64,000 nucleotides of DNA from a virus, in the IMG/VR virus record IMGVR_UViG_3300042922_001475, positions 62,001-126,000 of that record; one strand, given 5' to 3'. This document shows positions 16,577 to 26,610 of this stretch, one piece after another (positions within the stretch are counted from its first letter, which is position 1; each line of letters opens with the position of its first letter). Below the pieces are notes generated by a model. The model was not told the origin of the DNA. It did no database searches and saw nothing but the letters and a program-made list of their open reading frames with translations. The position numbers and the translations under genes were made by a program.

Positions 16577-17053
16577 ATGGCTGACAATTTTGATATCAAC
16601 TCACAGAGTCAAGTAGTAAACCTTGGCGCAGATATACTCATTAAGAAGGGTGATCTGGACATAACTCCTACAGGAGACATCGGTACTGTCATAAGTACAG
16701 ATAACCTCCAGCAAGCTATTAAGCGTAGGATCTTTACCCCTCAGGGGTTACTTGGTCGTAGGATTCTAGACCCCTATGTCTTATACACCGTTACAGATGA
16801 ATACGGTAATGGTGCTCACAGGTTCTTGTCTGAGCCGTTGTCTGCTAGCCTTCTAGCTCAGATTAAGGACTCTATCATAGACTGCTTAGCCCAGGAGCCT
16901 AGGATAGAAGTGATTGATGTAACTCCAACTATTGAGACCAATGCAGAAGGACTAGTCTTTATTAACTTAGTTGCTGAGTATAATATTATTGGCGCTAACA
17001 CTACAGATAACCTTGTTATCAACTTCAATCCGAACACCGGTACCATCACCTAG
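16577..17053 (+). CDS. Baseplate wedge protein, W/gp25-like (158 aa)
   Basis: Size and motif order fit the gp25/W family: GADILIKKGDLDITPTGDIG, then a helix with LQQAIKRRIFTPQG, LSASLLAQIKDSIIDCL and a final strand pair (IEVIDVTPTIE, INLVAEYNII). In related phages W joins the wedge to the sheath/tube baseplate ring. The gene is immediately before the J-like gene, which is the usual W-J order. The ribosome site is AGGATAG upstream of the ATG. The gap to the upstream gene is 44 bases with no clear promoter. Confidence 0.82.
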   Translation: MADNFDINSQSQVVNLGADILIKKGDLDITPTGDIGTVISTDNLQQAIKRRIFTPQGLLGRRILDPYVLYTVTDEYGNGAHRFLSEPLSASLLAQIKDSIIDCLAQEPRIEVIDVTPTIETNAEGLVFINLVAEYNIIGANTTDNLVINFNPNTGTIT

Positions 17054-17061
17054 AGGTAACA

Positions 17062-18159
17062 ATGTCTATAAACTTTAAATCATTCACTGAGATCTTCCAG
17101 GAGATGGCTGCAGAGCTAGAGTCTCAAGGTTCAGGACTAACTGACCTCAACGAAGGTTCACAGCTCTATGTCTTACTAAGAGCCTACTCTGCTGCGGTCA
17201 GTAACGGGTGGACTGGTCTAGCTGATCTCAAGTCACTCTTCTTTGTGAATAGTAGTCATGGTACTGATCTTGAAGCTAGGGTGGCTGACTTTGACATGAC
17301 TAAGAAGCCAGGAGCATTTGCTGCTGGTGTCCTAGCTGCTTATCCGCTTAGTACCGGTCAGTCTGTAACTGTAGGTGACTACCTGACTAACTCAGACGGC
17401 ACCCTTCTATATGAAGTCTTAGAGTCCAAAACTATTGAGAGCCCCTACACTACAGTAGGTGTAGTAGCTACAGATGTAGGATTTAAATATAACCTACCTG
17501 CTGGTGCTCAGCTCTTCGGAGTAGATGGACTTCTAGGAGACATTAGGTTCGTTGTTGCTACAGACGGAATAGACATCAATGGTAAGCCATCAGGAGCTTT
17601 ATCAGGTGGCGTAGACGCAGAGACAGATGAAGAGCTTAAGTCCAGATTCTCAGCATACCTGAAGTCACTAGCACGCGGTACCAGAACAGCTATTGATCAA
17701 GCTATCAGGGGCATCAATGGGGTGGGTAATGTAATCATCGAAGAGGCTAAGCCTGCTCCCGGTTGGATCACTGTAACCATCGCTGACTCTCTTGGTATCC
17801 TAACTCCTCAACTGAAAGAGGAGACTGAGTCAGTGCTCAAGGAGTGGGGACCTGCAGGCATGGGCTACATAATCAAATCTATTCTTAAAACTCCGTTTAC
17901 TATCGAAGTAAACGTATACTGTAAGGATCTAACAGTAGCCAGGTCTCTTATTGAGAATACTGTGACTGCTCAACTTACTGCTAAGTTCGGTAGTCTTGGT
18001 ATAGGGGAAGGGTTCAATAGTTCACAGATTATCAACGCTTCCTTCATTCCAGATATCCTACATAAGGTAGAGGTAGTTACTCCTACAACTGAACCTACAG
18101 TGGCTCCTGGAGAACTGCTAGGTCTAGATAGTGTCAAGGTCAATGTAATCTATGCCTAG
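17062..18159 (+). CDS. Baseplate wedge protein, J-like (365 aa)
   Basis: The central and C-terminal regions carry the Baseplate_J signature: GGVDAETDEELKSRFSAYL followed by RGTRTAIDQAIRGINGVGNV, and the N-terminal part has FFVNSSHGTDLEARVADFDM, also usual in the family. This protein forms the wedge periphery with the W- and I-like partners. It is in the canonical W-J-I gene order. The start follows an AGAGGTAAC site. The last eight bases overlap the next gene, which indicates coupled translation. Confidence 0.88.
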   Translation: MSINFKSFTEIFQEMAAELESQGSGLTDLNEGSQLYVLLRAYSAAVSNGWTGLADLKSLFFVNSSHGTDLEARVADFDMTKKPGAFAAGVLAAYPLSTGQSVTVGDYLTNSDGTLLYEVLESKTIESPYTTVGVVATDVGFKYNLPAGAQLFGVDGLLGDIRFVVATDGIDINGKPSGALSGGVDAETDEELKSRFSAYLKSLARGTRTAIDQAIRGINGVGNVIIEEAKPAPGWITVTIADSLGILTPQLKEETESVLKEWGPAGMGYIIKSILKTPFTIEVNVYCKDLTVARSLIENTVTAQLTAKFGSLGIGEGFNSSQIINASFIPDILHKVEVVTPTTEPTVAPGELLGLDSVKVNVIYA

Positions 18160-19111
18160 AATTAATCCGGGTAAGAGACTTACCGTTAAAGAGATAACCA
18201 AAAACATCCCCATAGGTGAGGGCTGGTTTACTAAAGAAGCTGTGACTAACGGCGAGCTGGGTAAACTAATCAATGCTGTGTCTTTACCATTAGGTAACCT
18301 CCTAAATGAGATTAGTGCTAACAGAACATCTCTCTATCTCAAGCAGGCTACCGGCAGCGACCTAGACCTATGGGGACTGGACCTAGCCGTACCTAGAGAC
18401 TTCGAAGAACCGGACAATGTATACAGAGCTAGACTCTTAAATCAGTTAACTGGTGGAAAACTAACCAAAGAGATTATCACTCAGTTCTTAGTTGATACCT
18501 TTGACTTTGATGTAGCCATCTACGAGCCGTGGAGAGATCTAGATTGGAGAAGTCAGAACCAAGGACTTACCTTACCTAATGGAACTAATAGGAAGGCCGG
18601 CAGGTCTGGTAGCACCAGAAGGTCTAGCTTGTACTACACAGCAGGTGTAATCGACGTAGTGACAGGTGACTACAGCAGAGACCTACCTAAGATCGTTAAT
18701 GCTCTAAAGGCAGCTAACGTTAAGGTATACTACACTCCCTCTATCAAGGCCGATAAGGTAGAGATGGGGGATAACCTGTTAGTAGCTAGTCAGACTACTC
18801 GACACATAATCTCATACACTACCCCATACAATAATCTTCCGGAATACGTAGGCTATGGTCAGAGACGTTCAGGTAAGAGAATTATTAATAGCGCCTACTG
18901 CTATGCATATAAGATTAAGTCCACAGGGGCTACAACGCAAAGACTATGGGATGACCCCTTCCAGAACCACGGTAGCTTTAGATACACGTCTTTGACTTGG
19001 GATACAGTCGGAGACATGACCTGGAATGAATTGCTAGAAGGCCATGAGAGGCAAGTTATGTCTCGCACTCAACAGTACAGTATAACTACTGACACAACCA
19101 CAGAAGTTTAA
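18152..19111 (+). CDS. Baseplate/tail protein in P2 gpI position (319 aa)
   Basis: Tentatively the third wedge component, by order after J and by a helical segment similar to wedge/J-associated proteins (LDLWGLDLAVPRDFEEPDNV, YRARLLNQLTGGKLTKEII). The N-terminal 110 residues probably bind J, and the C-terminal half, with scattered Trp, Tyr and Arg, may anchor fibres. It overlaps the J gene by eight bases and is followed after 13 bases by the first long fibre gene. Family assignment below the level of wedge-fibre connector is not possible from sequence alone. Confidence 0.6.
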   Translation: MPRINPGKRLTVKEITKNIPIGEGWFTKEAVTNGELGKLINAVSLPLGNLLNEISANRTSLYLKQATGSDLDLWGLDLAVPRDFEEPDNVYRARLLNQLTGGKLTKEIITQFLVDTFDFDVAIYEPWRDLDWRSQNQGLTLPNGTNRKAGRSGSTRRSSLYYTAGVIDVVTGDYSRDLPKIVNALKAANVKVYYTPSIKADKVEMGDNLLVASQTTRHIISYTTPYNNLPEYVGYGQRRSGKRIINSAYCYAYKIKSTGATTQRLWDDPFQNHGSFRYTSLTWDTVGDMTWNELLEGHERQVMSRTQQYSITTDTTTEV

Positions 19112-19124
19112 GGAGAATATTTAA

Positions 19125-21512
19125 ATGGCTTATGGAGATGGAAGAGTTCATATCATTCCGTGGAAGCGTGTAGAAGGCTTCCCAGCGGAAGAGATTCAAG
19201 ATACTTCTGGGTCTAACGTTCAGGAGTATCTGAACACTCGTAGACGCTTTAGAGGTACCGTAGCTGACACCACTGCAAGAGATGCTCTAGCTAGCACGGT
19301 TACTAGTGACTTTGTATATGTGGAATCTGTTAAGCAGTTTCACTATTACAATGGCTCAGCATGGGCTACTGTTGATTCTGCTACGCTAGGTGGAGCTGCT
19401 CCTGCTACATCAGCAACAGCAGATACCATTGTTAAAAGAGATGCTTCAGGTAATATCATCGCTGCTGGGTTTACTGGTAGTGGTGCTAGCATTACCGGCA
19501 TCAGTGCTGCAAACATCACAGCAGGTACACTACCGCTAGCTAGACTAGTTGGTATCACTAACACTGAGATCTCAGCCTCAGCCGCTATCGACTGGACTAA
19601 GATTAATAAGTCTGGATCAAGTCTTGGTGACCTAACTACTAGGTCTGCTGCTGATCTAAGTTCAGGTACTCTAGCTGATGGTCGTCTGTCATCTAACGTA
19701 CCCCTTAAGAACACAGCCAATGACTATACCCAACCTACGAGCATTACCTATGGTGCTACTCAATATAAGTTTGGTACTGCTGCTGGTCAGGGTTCTATTA
19801 CTGCTGACAATGCTTCAACTACTCTTGCTTGGGGCGCTGACTGGTCAGGCACTAATTGGGTAGCTCGTCAGACCACTTCAGCTCAGATGGCTATCTCCGG
19901 AGCTGATGTCAAGTTCTACGTCAATGCCGGCCTCACTGCAAGCTCTAACTTTACACCAACCCTAGTTGGTACAATCAACTCTAGTGGTTTCAACGGTGTC
20001 GGTACTGGTCTAACAGCTCTTAATGCTTCTAACTTAGGTTCAGGTACTGTACCCCTAGCTAGGCTCTCAGGCATCACTAATACAGAAATCGCTGCTGGTG
20101 CCGCTATTGCAGATACCAAGCTCGGTACTATTTCTACTGCCCTAAAGGTATCTAACTCAGCTACTACTGCTACCTCTGCCCAGACAGCCAATGCTATCGT
20201 TGCTCGTGATGCTAACGGAGACTTCTCTGCTAGATATATTACCCTTAGTGGCGATCCGGTAAATGCTCTCCACGCTGCCACTAAGCAGTATGTGGATAAC
20301 ATGGCTACTGGTTTAGATATTAAGGGTTCTGTGCGTGCAGCAACTACTGCTGTACTACCTACTAACACCAGATCAACCAATACTCTTACTGCATCGGTTA
20401 ACGGCGCTCTGCCTGCTATCGACGGTATCACTATGGTTGTTGGAGATAGGGTCCTCGTTAAGAACGAAGCTACCAGTGCTAACAATGGTATCTATACAAT
20501 CACGTCTCTAGGTGCTGTCGGCGCTCCATGGACCATGCTCAGAGCTACTGATGCTGACGGTTCACCTGCTTCAGAAGTTACTTCTGGTATGTTTACCTTC
20601 GTAGAAGAAGGAACTACTAATGCTGATACTGGTTGGGTACTAACTACTAACAACCCTATCACGCTAAATACTTCAAGCTTGGTATTCACTCAGTTTGCTG
20701 GTGTTGGTACGTTCACTGCTGGTTCTGGTCTAACCAACACTGGTACTACGTTTGATGTGAACGTAGATAACTCAACTCTAGAAGTTAACAGTGACCAGGT
20801 ACGAGTAAAAGCTCTAGGTATCACTAACTCACACATTAGTGCTACTGCTGCTATTGCAGATACTAAACTAGGTACCATCTCTACTGCTGGTAAGGTTTCA
20901 GACTCAGCTCTATCTTCAAACATCCCGTTGAAGAATGGTTCTAACATCTTTACCGTAGGCCAGTCTATCAAGTTTGGTACTGCAGGATCTACCGCACTAG
21001 GTATCGGTGTATCAGGAGATACAACCAATAAGTTCCAGATTACTAACGACGGAATAATCTCGTTTGGTGCTGGCGGATCTACAGCAGTAGACACTAACCT
21101 GTACAGATCAGCAGCCAATACACTCAAAACTGACGATGACTTCATTGTTGGTACCAACCTATCAGTAACTGGTACATCTACTCTAACTGGTAACACCACG
21201 ATGGGTGTCGGTGCTACGCTTACTCTTGCAGTTGCTCCCTCTGTGGATATGCACGCTGCTACCAAGAAGTATGTAGACGATAAGCAAGCTGCAACTTATG
21301 TAGACAAAGAGATTCCTACAGGAACTATTAATGGTTCTAACACAGTATTCACCCTAGCCAACACCCCAATAACAGGTTCAGATCATGTATATGTTTCAGG
21401 CATGCTATTCCTAGCAGGCACTCACTACAACATCTCTGGAGCTACTATTACCTTTGTTTCTGGTTACCAGCCTCAGACTGGTGAGTGGATCAGAGTATCT
21501 TACAGAAAGTAA
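19125..21512 (+). CDS. Long tail fibre 1 (795 aa)
   Basis: The first ~70 residues (MAYGDGRVHIIPWKRVEGFP and RRRFRGTVAD) are homologous to the start of the 28062 fibre and are probably the domain that attaches both to the baseplate. The shaft has typical fibre repeats: LPLARLVGITNTEISASAAI recurs as VPLARLSGITNTEIAAGAAI, with NSHISATAAIADTKLGTIS; HAATKQYVDN and HAATKKYVDD also occur, a motif common to phage fibres. The last ~62 residues form a beta module (SNTVFTLANTPITGSDHV) reused in three other fibre proteins here. It starts behind AAGGAGAA. It would be a trimeric receptor-binding fibre. Confidence 0.85.
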   Translation: MAYGDGRVHIIPWKRVEGFPAEEIQDTSGSNVQEYLNTRRRFRGTVADTTARDALASTVTSDFVYVESVKQFHYYNGSAWATVDSATLGGAAPATSATADTIVKRDASGNIIAAGFTGSGASITGISAANITAGTLPLARLVGITNTEISASAAIDWTKINKSGSSLGDLTTRSAADLSSGTLADGRLSSNVPLKNTANDYTQPTSITYGATQYKFGTAAGQGSITADNASTTLAWGADWSGTNWVARQTTSAQMAISGADVKFYVNAGLTASSNFTPTLVGTINSSGFNGVGTGLTALNASNLGSGTVPLARLSGITNTEIAAGAAIADTKLGTISTALKVSNSATTATSAQTANAIVARDANGDFSARYITLSGDPVNALHAATKQYVDNMATGLDIKGSVRAATTAVLPTNTRSTNTLTASVNGALPAIDGITMVVGDRVLVKNEATSANNGIYTITSLGAVGAPWTMLRATDADGSPASEVTSGMFTFVEEGTTNADTGWVLTTNNPITLNTSSLVFTQFAGVGTFTAGSGLTNTGTTFDVNVDNSTLEVNSDQVRVKALGITNSHISATAAIADTKLGTISTAGKVSDSALSSNIPLKNGSNIFTVGQSIKFGTAGSTALGIGVSGDTTNKFQITNDGIISFGAGGSTAVDTNLYRSAANTLKTDDDFIVGTNLSVTGTSTLTGNTTMGVGATLTLAVAPSVDMHAATKKYVDDKQAATYVDKEIPTGTINGSNTVFTLANTPITGSDHVYVSGMLFLAGTHYNISGATITFVSGYQPQTGEWIRVSYRK

Positions 21513-21529
21513 TTGCCCAGAATAGTCCG

Positions 21530-21558
21530 TTGCACTATTACTAGAATAGCTATATAAT
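21530..21558 (+). promoter_or_regulatory. Sigma70-like promoter for the gp53-like/DUF4815 operon
   Basis: TTGCAC (21530-21535) and a perfect TATAAT (21553-21558) are separated by exactly 17 bases, in the 81-base gap after the fibre 1 gene. A GAGGAACC ribosome site and ATG at 21594 follow. The -35 shares TTGCA with the promoters at 290 and 972. Confidence 0.75.
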
Positions 21559-21593
21559 GTTTAATCATATGACCCACAATAGAGGAACCACAA

Positions 21594-22379
21594 ATGCCTA
21601 ATGCTACCGCTACACTTTTAGCTCATGTACGTAGAGCTGTTCAGTTCTACAACGAGACTGACGTTTATGTAGGCTTCGGTAAGTCCGATCCCTGGAGTAA
21701 CGAAAGTGCTCCTCCGAATCCTGATCCTGCATCTAGAAATATAGGTATGGTAATCAACGAGACTTACACTGGTAGTAGCCTAACTTCAACAACTGCACAA
21801 GCTAAGATCAATAGAGATCTCTTTGTAGGCGGAGTTAAGGTATATAGAGTAACCGCATTAACCTCGAACACCTATGAAGTAAGAGAGGTTGGAGGAGCTG
21901 GTGCTCTACAAGGTAATGCTTCTTATGCAGTACAAGAAGCTGCTAGGGCCGACATTATCGTGGGTGTAGACATTAAGGTTAATGGAACCCTAACTCCCGC
22001 CGATACATACACCTTTACGGTAGATGGAGCTGTGGGCTTTAAGAAGGTCTCTGAGAAGCACATCATTGCTCAGGATCCAGATGGAACCATCGTGTTTGGT
22101 TCTGAGAAGTACTCTATTGTTGATCCAGCTCTAGCTTATGATAATAACGCTAGGTGGGTGTATATTAAGACCACTTTTGAGTATGACGAACTACCAGCTA
22201 CTGACTACAGACAGTTAGGTATATTCGTAGGTCTAGTTAAGAAGGATGGAGTGGTCGCTGAAGCTCTACTGCCTTCAGATATTGAGTCTACCGGTATCAT
22301 GGTTCTCACAGAGAACAGAAGGGTAGTTTACAGAGACGAGACTACTAAAGAAATAGTAGAGTTTATTGTGGAGCACTAA
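21594..22379 (+). CDS. Probable baseplate wedge protein, gp53-like (261 aa)
   Basis: The N-terminal region (FYNETDVYVGFGKSDPWSNE, then APPNPDP) resembles the start of T4-type gp53 wedge proteins, which have a YxxxGKPxPWxxExxPPxP pattern. The rest is beta-rich. The partner gene downstream contains DUF4815, and these two protein types occur together in large contractile phages. It is transcribed from its own promoter and separated from the next start by six bases. Similarity is by eye and partial, so the family call is moderate. Confidence 0.55.
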   Translation: MPNATATLLAHVRRAVQFYNETDVYVGFGKSDPWSNESAPPNPDPASRNIGMVINETYTGSSLTSTTAQAKINRDLFVGGVKVYRVTALTSNTYEVREVGGAGALQGNASYAVQEAARADIIVGVDIKVNGTLTPADTYTFTVDGAVGFKKVSEKHIIAQDPDGTIVFGSEKYSIVDPALAYDNNARWVYIKTTFEYDELPATDYRQLGIFVGLVKKDGVVAEALLPSDIESTGIMVLTENRRVVYRDETTKEIVEFIVEH

Positions 22380-22385
22380 TAAGAA

Positions 22386-25300
22386 ATGGCTAACGAGAAC
22401 GGATATTACAATAATTTCGACCCTAACGATAACTACTACGAAGTAAGAGCCATCGCCGGACGCGTAGAGCAGTCCAGGGAAGATAATGAGCTACAGGCCA
22501 TTGCCAAGCATATCTCAAAGGGTATTGCGGATAACCTGTGGAAGAACGGCCAGAAGCTTCGTGGCGGGGAACTAGCACCAGACATTGCTAACCCAAAGAG
22601 TATCACCGTTAAGAGCGCTGAGGTGTACTATAACGGTGTTGTACATACTGTGCCTTCAAGCACGGTCACTATTGCTGGTGTTGGCAATGAAACCATTGGG
22701 GTCCTCTTTACTGAAGAGGTAGTAACCTACATTACTGATGAGAGGCTAAAAGATCCCGCTCTAGGTGAAGATAACGTAGGCCAGCCCGGCGCTAATCGTC
22801 TAAAGATTACCAAGCAGTGGACTGTAAACAATCCTAATGCCGTAGTGGTATATAACTTCATCGATGGTAAGCTAGCTCGCCTACCAGATGATGGTATTGA
22901 TGCTGTCAATCAAACTCTAGCACGCCGTACTTATGATGAGTCAGGTAACTACACTGTTAACGGTTTCGACGTAAGCGTAGAGACTAAAGATAGCGATAGC
23001 TTTTATGCTGTGGTTGGTAACAACTCAGTTACTGGTTCTTCAAGTAAGGCCTATGTGCAGGGTCGAGAGATTGTTAAGCTTATTCCTGAGCGTATCTCAA
23101 TTCAGAAGGCTAACGACCCTAGACTATACGAGCTAGACCAGGTTATTTACACAGGCGTAGCCCAGTCACTAGTTATCAACGGTACCACTGTAAATTCTTC
23201 AGACCTACTACGTGTAGCTGAGGATCGTGTGCGTGATTTTACAGAAGTCTTTGCAGAGTTCAGAGTTGAGAACAAGGCTGTAACTCATGGTGGTACAGAC
23301 TCAGTAGATAGTTTCATTAACTCTGGAGAGTCTCTTCGTGAGATCTATGCAGTTAAGAACACCTCTGGTGGGGCCACTGCATACTCAGCGGGCACTGATT
23401 ACCTGAAGACTGGTAATACTATTAACTGGGCACCCGTAGGTGCAGAGCCTGCTTCTGGTGCTACCTACTACGTTGACTACAGATACAAGCGCAAGCTTAA
23501 TCCATCAGAGTACTCTCTAGTTGTGGATGAGGCTACTGGTGCTTCTTACCTAGACCTAACTAACTGCAACCCTAAGCCTGAGGCTAACTATGGTGTAGAT
23601 GTAAGCTACAACTACTACCTATCTCGCATCGACGTTCTATACGTTAAGCCTGATGGTGTTATCGAAGTAGCTCGTGGCGAGTCTGAGCGTAATGCTTCTG
23701 CCAAGCCTGTTCCCCCTGGTATGCTCGGTCTCTGTGAGATCGCTATTCCTGCAGGCCGTGGTGCCGAGAGTGCTGTTGTAACTCAATACAACACACGCAG
23801 ATTCACCATGGAAGATTTCCACAGGATCCTAACTCGTCTAGAGCGTGCTGAGTATAATCAAGCCGTTAAGGATCTAGACTCAAGCGCTATTCAGTACGCT
23901 GGTTCTAGCTCAACAACTCTGTCAGGTATCCTAACCGAAGGATTCGTATATACTGCCGACGACATCATCTATGATGGCGTAAATGGTATTAGCCGTATCA
24001 AGTTCGATAAGGCTCTAACTAACAATCGTATTATTGACGTACCCGCTCAGGAGCTAGTTCTCCCCGAGATTCAGAGCACCACACTGCTAACTATTCTAGA
24101 AGGTGATACAACAGCTCGTAAATTCGCTAACACTGTAACAATGGCTACCCTATCTGAAACCAATGCTCTTGTGTCTCAGCTAGTAGCTAGCAGTGCGCTA
24201 AAAATCAACCCTTATGGTACTTCACAGAGTTCTCCAACTATCTTTATCACCCCGAGTGTAGATAGCGAGACTGAGTCTGATGCGGTTATTACATCTAACT
24301 CAAATGTACTACTAACTCCTCTAGTTCAGACCAGAGAGCAGTTCCCTAGCACAACTCAGACCGCAGCAAAGGATAATAACCTAAGACAGTTCACTAACAG
24401 CATCAAGACTTATATCAAGTCTGGTAAGGTTGTTCACGTGAGAGGCTTTGGTTATCCTGCTGATGCTATTGTTCAGGCTTCATTCGATAACCAGACTGTA
24501 GTTCTAACCCCTGTAACAAGTACTGTTGGCCTACCTGCTGGAATGACTCTACCTGCTGGCGCTGCAACTATTGCAGGTGTTGACGGTAAGGTTCAGTGTA
24601 ACTCTAATGGCGAGTTCCTAGCTAAGTTTAACGTTCCTGTTGGTGTCACTACAGGCATCAAGGGTGTAGTAGTTTCAGATGCTCAGGGTAACTCAGGGTC
24701 TGCTGCCTTTGACGGTAGAGGTCTTCAGAAGGCTGCTCTAGCTCCTACTCTCAAGAGAGTATCTGAAGTTGTAGCAGCACCTGTTCCTAAGATTGTTACT
24801 TTCAACGCACCTTCCAATATGGTAGGTGGTTCTGGAACTGTGACCTTCACTGGTTCACTAACTGGACTAGCTACTAAGGGTATCGTCAGACTAGGCACCG
24901 GTGTACTAGAAGAGTTCACTATCTCTCCTACATCTACCAACTTCTCCTTCACTACTACTGCTACAGTAGCTACTGCAACCCACTATGAGGTGTTCTTAAT
25001 TGGTCCTTCAGGTAGGTCAGAAGTTAAGGCTGGTGTTATCCAGTTTGGTGGTCTAGACCCAATTGGGACCGCTCCTGTTGTTGATATCTTCAGTGTTCCT
25101 ACAGATAGTTCTAACATTGGTTATTCAACAGCTACTGTTGCATGGAAGTTCTCAGGTCAAGTAGAGAAGGTGACTCTAAACTTCTCTAATGATTCATACA
25201 CCAACCGCAGCACCCACGTCCTAACTAACCTACCCACCTCAGGTACTCTAAAGTTAGATGTGTTTGAGTCTGGTACTGTTACCATCTCAGCTTCTGGTCC

Positions 25301-26474
25301 TGGTGGTATCGTAAGTAAGACCGCTCAGGTCAATGTTCGTAGGTTCGTAGCCAAGTCAGCTCTAGTTAAGCGTGATCCTATTGGTCAGACGTTCTTCCTC
25401 AAAGAGGGTACTCTTGCTACTGAGGTAGAGGTGTTCTTCAAGGCTAAATCAGCTACTGTACCTGTCACTCTAGAGATCCGTAACGTTGTGAACGGCTACC
25501 CCGGTGCAGAGATCCTAGCATCTAAACAGCTAAGCCCTCTAGTGGACACCATTGCAGTATCTACTGATGGTTCAGCAGCAACTAGGTTTATCTTTGCTAA
25601 CCCTGTGTGGCTAGATACTGATGGCTCGACTGGTACTAAGGAGTATGCCATTGTTCTGCAGACAGATAGTCCTGACTATGACGTCTTCGTAGCTAAGATT
25701 GGTGAGAATACTCTAGGTGCAACCCCTAAGCTAATCCAGTCACAGGCCTACCTAGATGGTGTTCTATTCTCATCAAGCAACAACCTAACCTGGTCACCGA
25801 TTCAGGATAGTGATCTTAAGTTTGCCCTTAAGACTGCTACCTTCAATCAGACTACCACTAACATCCTAGCCTTCCAGTCGATCATTACTTCTAACTGTAC
25901 CGGTATGTTTGTGAAGACTGACATTGCTAACCAGGATGCTCAGAACATAGTAGCCTTCCAGTATAAGCTCAACAACACAGGTGCTTGGGTATCTATGGCT
26001 CCTGGAACTTATGTAGACTTCGATGTTCCTGCCAGTCAGATCGACATCAGAGCACTACTATCTGGATCGACTACAACTTCACCTGTAGTGGACTTCAGCA
26101 CAGTAACTGCTAAGCTTCTGTTCAGACAGTCATCAGGTGAATACATCTCAAAGAGAGCTACCTTTGCTCAGGCCTACAACAAGGTAAGAATGGTCACCAG
26201 ATCACTAGTACCTGCTCAGGGTACAGTTAAGGTCTACTTCACGGATGAGACCCCTGGTGCAGGTCCTGGAGGCTTCCAGTGGACGGAGGTTACTAACTTC
26301 GGTGCTTCTGTACTCCTACCAGATGGTAAGTACATCGAGAAGGATAACAAGCCTGGTACAACTCTAGGTACTAACTCTAACCGTAAATTCTTCAGATTCA
26401 GGGTAAGACTAGAGACCACCGACATTACTGTAACTCCTAGAGTTCGTAATGTCATGGGTATCGTAAATGCATAG
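22386..26474 (+). CDS. Large DUF4815 baseplate/fibre-anchor protein (1362 aa)
   Basis: The opening (YYNNFDPNDNYYEVRAIAGR, then QSREDNELQAIAKHISKGIA) matches the start of DUF4815 proteins, which are virion proteins of large contractile phages. N-terminal residues 1-500 contain the conserved beta-rich core, and a helix with FHRILTRLERAEYNQAV lies near 480. The middle holds Ig-like segments (about 740-1000: TFNAPSNMVGGSGTVTFTGS and VATHY-type strands), and the C-terminus contains another beta domain. It probably bridges baseplate and fibres. Its stop codon overlaps a small gene of 47 residues that starts at 26467. Confidence 0.72.
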   Translation: MANENGYYNNFDPNDNYYEVRAIAGRVEQSREDNELQAIAKHISKGIADNLWKNGQKLRGGELAPDIANPKSITVKSAEVYYNGVVHTVPSSTVTIAGVGNETIGVLFTEEVVTYITDERLKDPALGEDNVGQPGANRLKITKQWTVNNPNAVVVYNFIDGKLARLPDDGIDAVNQTLARRTYDESGNYTVNGFDVSVETKDSDSFYAVVGNNSVTGSSSKAYVQGREIVKLIPERISIQKANDPRLYELDQVIYTGVAQSLVINGTTVNSSDLLRVAEDRVRDFTEVFAEFRVENKAVTHGGTDSVDSFINSGESLREIYAVKNTSGGATAYSAGTDYLKTGNTINWAPVGAEPASGATYYVDYRYKRKLNPSEYSLVVDEATGASYLDLTNCNPKPEANYGVDVSYNYYLSRIDVLYVKPDGVIEVARGESERNASAKPVPPGMLGLCEIAIPAGRGAESAVVTQYNTRRFTMEDFHRILTRLERAEYNQAVKDLDSSAIQYAGSSSTTLSGILTEGFVYTADDIIYDGVNGISRIKFDKALTNNRIIDVPAQELVLPEIQSTTLLTILEGDTTARKFANTVTMATLSETNALVSQLVASSALKINPYGTSQSSPTIFITPSVDSETESDAVITSNSNVLLTPLVQTREQFPSTTQTAAKDNNLRQFTNSIKTYIKSGKVVHVRGFGYPADAIVQASFDNQTVVLTPVTSTVGLPAGMTLPAGAATIAGVDGKVQCNSNGEFLAKFNVPVGVTTGIKGVVVSDAQGNSGSAAFDGRGLQKAALAPTLKRVSEVVAAPVPKIVTFNAPSNMVGGSGTVTFTGSLTGLATKGIVRLGTGVLEEFTISPTSTNFSFTTTATVATATHYEVFLIGPSGRSEVKAGVIQFGGLDPIGTAPVVDIFSVPTDSSNIGYSTATVAWKFSGQVEKVTLNFSNDSYTNRSTHVLTNLPTSGTLKLDVFESGTVTISASGPGGIVSKTAQVNVRRFVAKSALVKRDPIGQTFFLKEGTLATEVEVFFKAKSATVPVTLEIRNVVNGYPGAEILASKQLSPLVDTIAVSTDGSAATRFIFANPVWLDTDGSTGTKEYAIVLQTDSPDYDVFVAKIGENTLGATPKLIQSQAYLDGVLFSSSNNLTWSPIQDSDLKFALKTATFNQTTTNILAFQSIITSNCTGMFVKTDIANQDAQNIVAFQYKLNNTGAWVSMAPGTYVDFDVPASQIDIRALLSGSTTTSPVVDFSTVTAKLLFRQSSGEYISKRATFAQAYNKVRMVTRSLVPAQGTVKVYFTDETPGAGPGGFQWTEVTNFGASVLLPDGKYIEKDNKPGTTLGTNSNRKFFRFRVRLETTDITVTPRVRNVMGIVNA

Positions 26475-26610
26475 TTATATTGATAATGGTTCAGGAGCGG
26501 TGGTATTCGTACCATCGCCCGAACAACAACAAATCAACGAACTGAAAGAGCGCGTAGCCCAGCTAGAGCAACTAGTCTATGGGCTTAGCCTCATGGTGAG
26601 GAAAGACTAA
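26467..26610 (+). CDS. Small coiled-coil protein (47 aa)
   Basis: A 47-codon frame starts with ATG eight bases before the end of the DUF4815 gene, and its stop shares its last base with the next ATG (TAATG at 26608-26612). This junction pattern is shared by other neighbouring genes in this window. After a short polar N-terminus the protein is a heptad helix with hydrophobic positions (INELKERVAQLEQLVYGLSL), so it could trimerise with or chaperone a fibre. It is not recognised. The evidence is coupling plus coding character; an accidental frame remains possible. Confidence 0.6.
   Translation: MHSYIDNGSGAVVFVPSPEQQQINELKERVAQLEQLVYGLSLMVRKD

Noticed and set aside
19346-21265. Long antisense frames under fibre 1
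   Set aside because: They mirror the Thr/Ala/Gly-rich repeats of the plus-strand gene; no ribosome sites and no coherent protein features.
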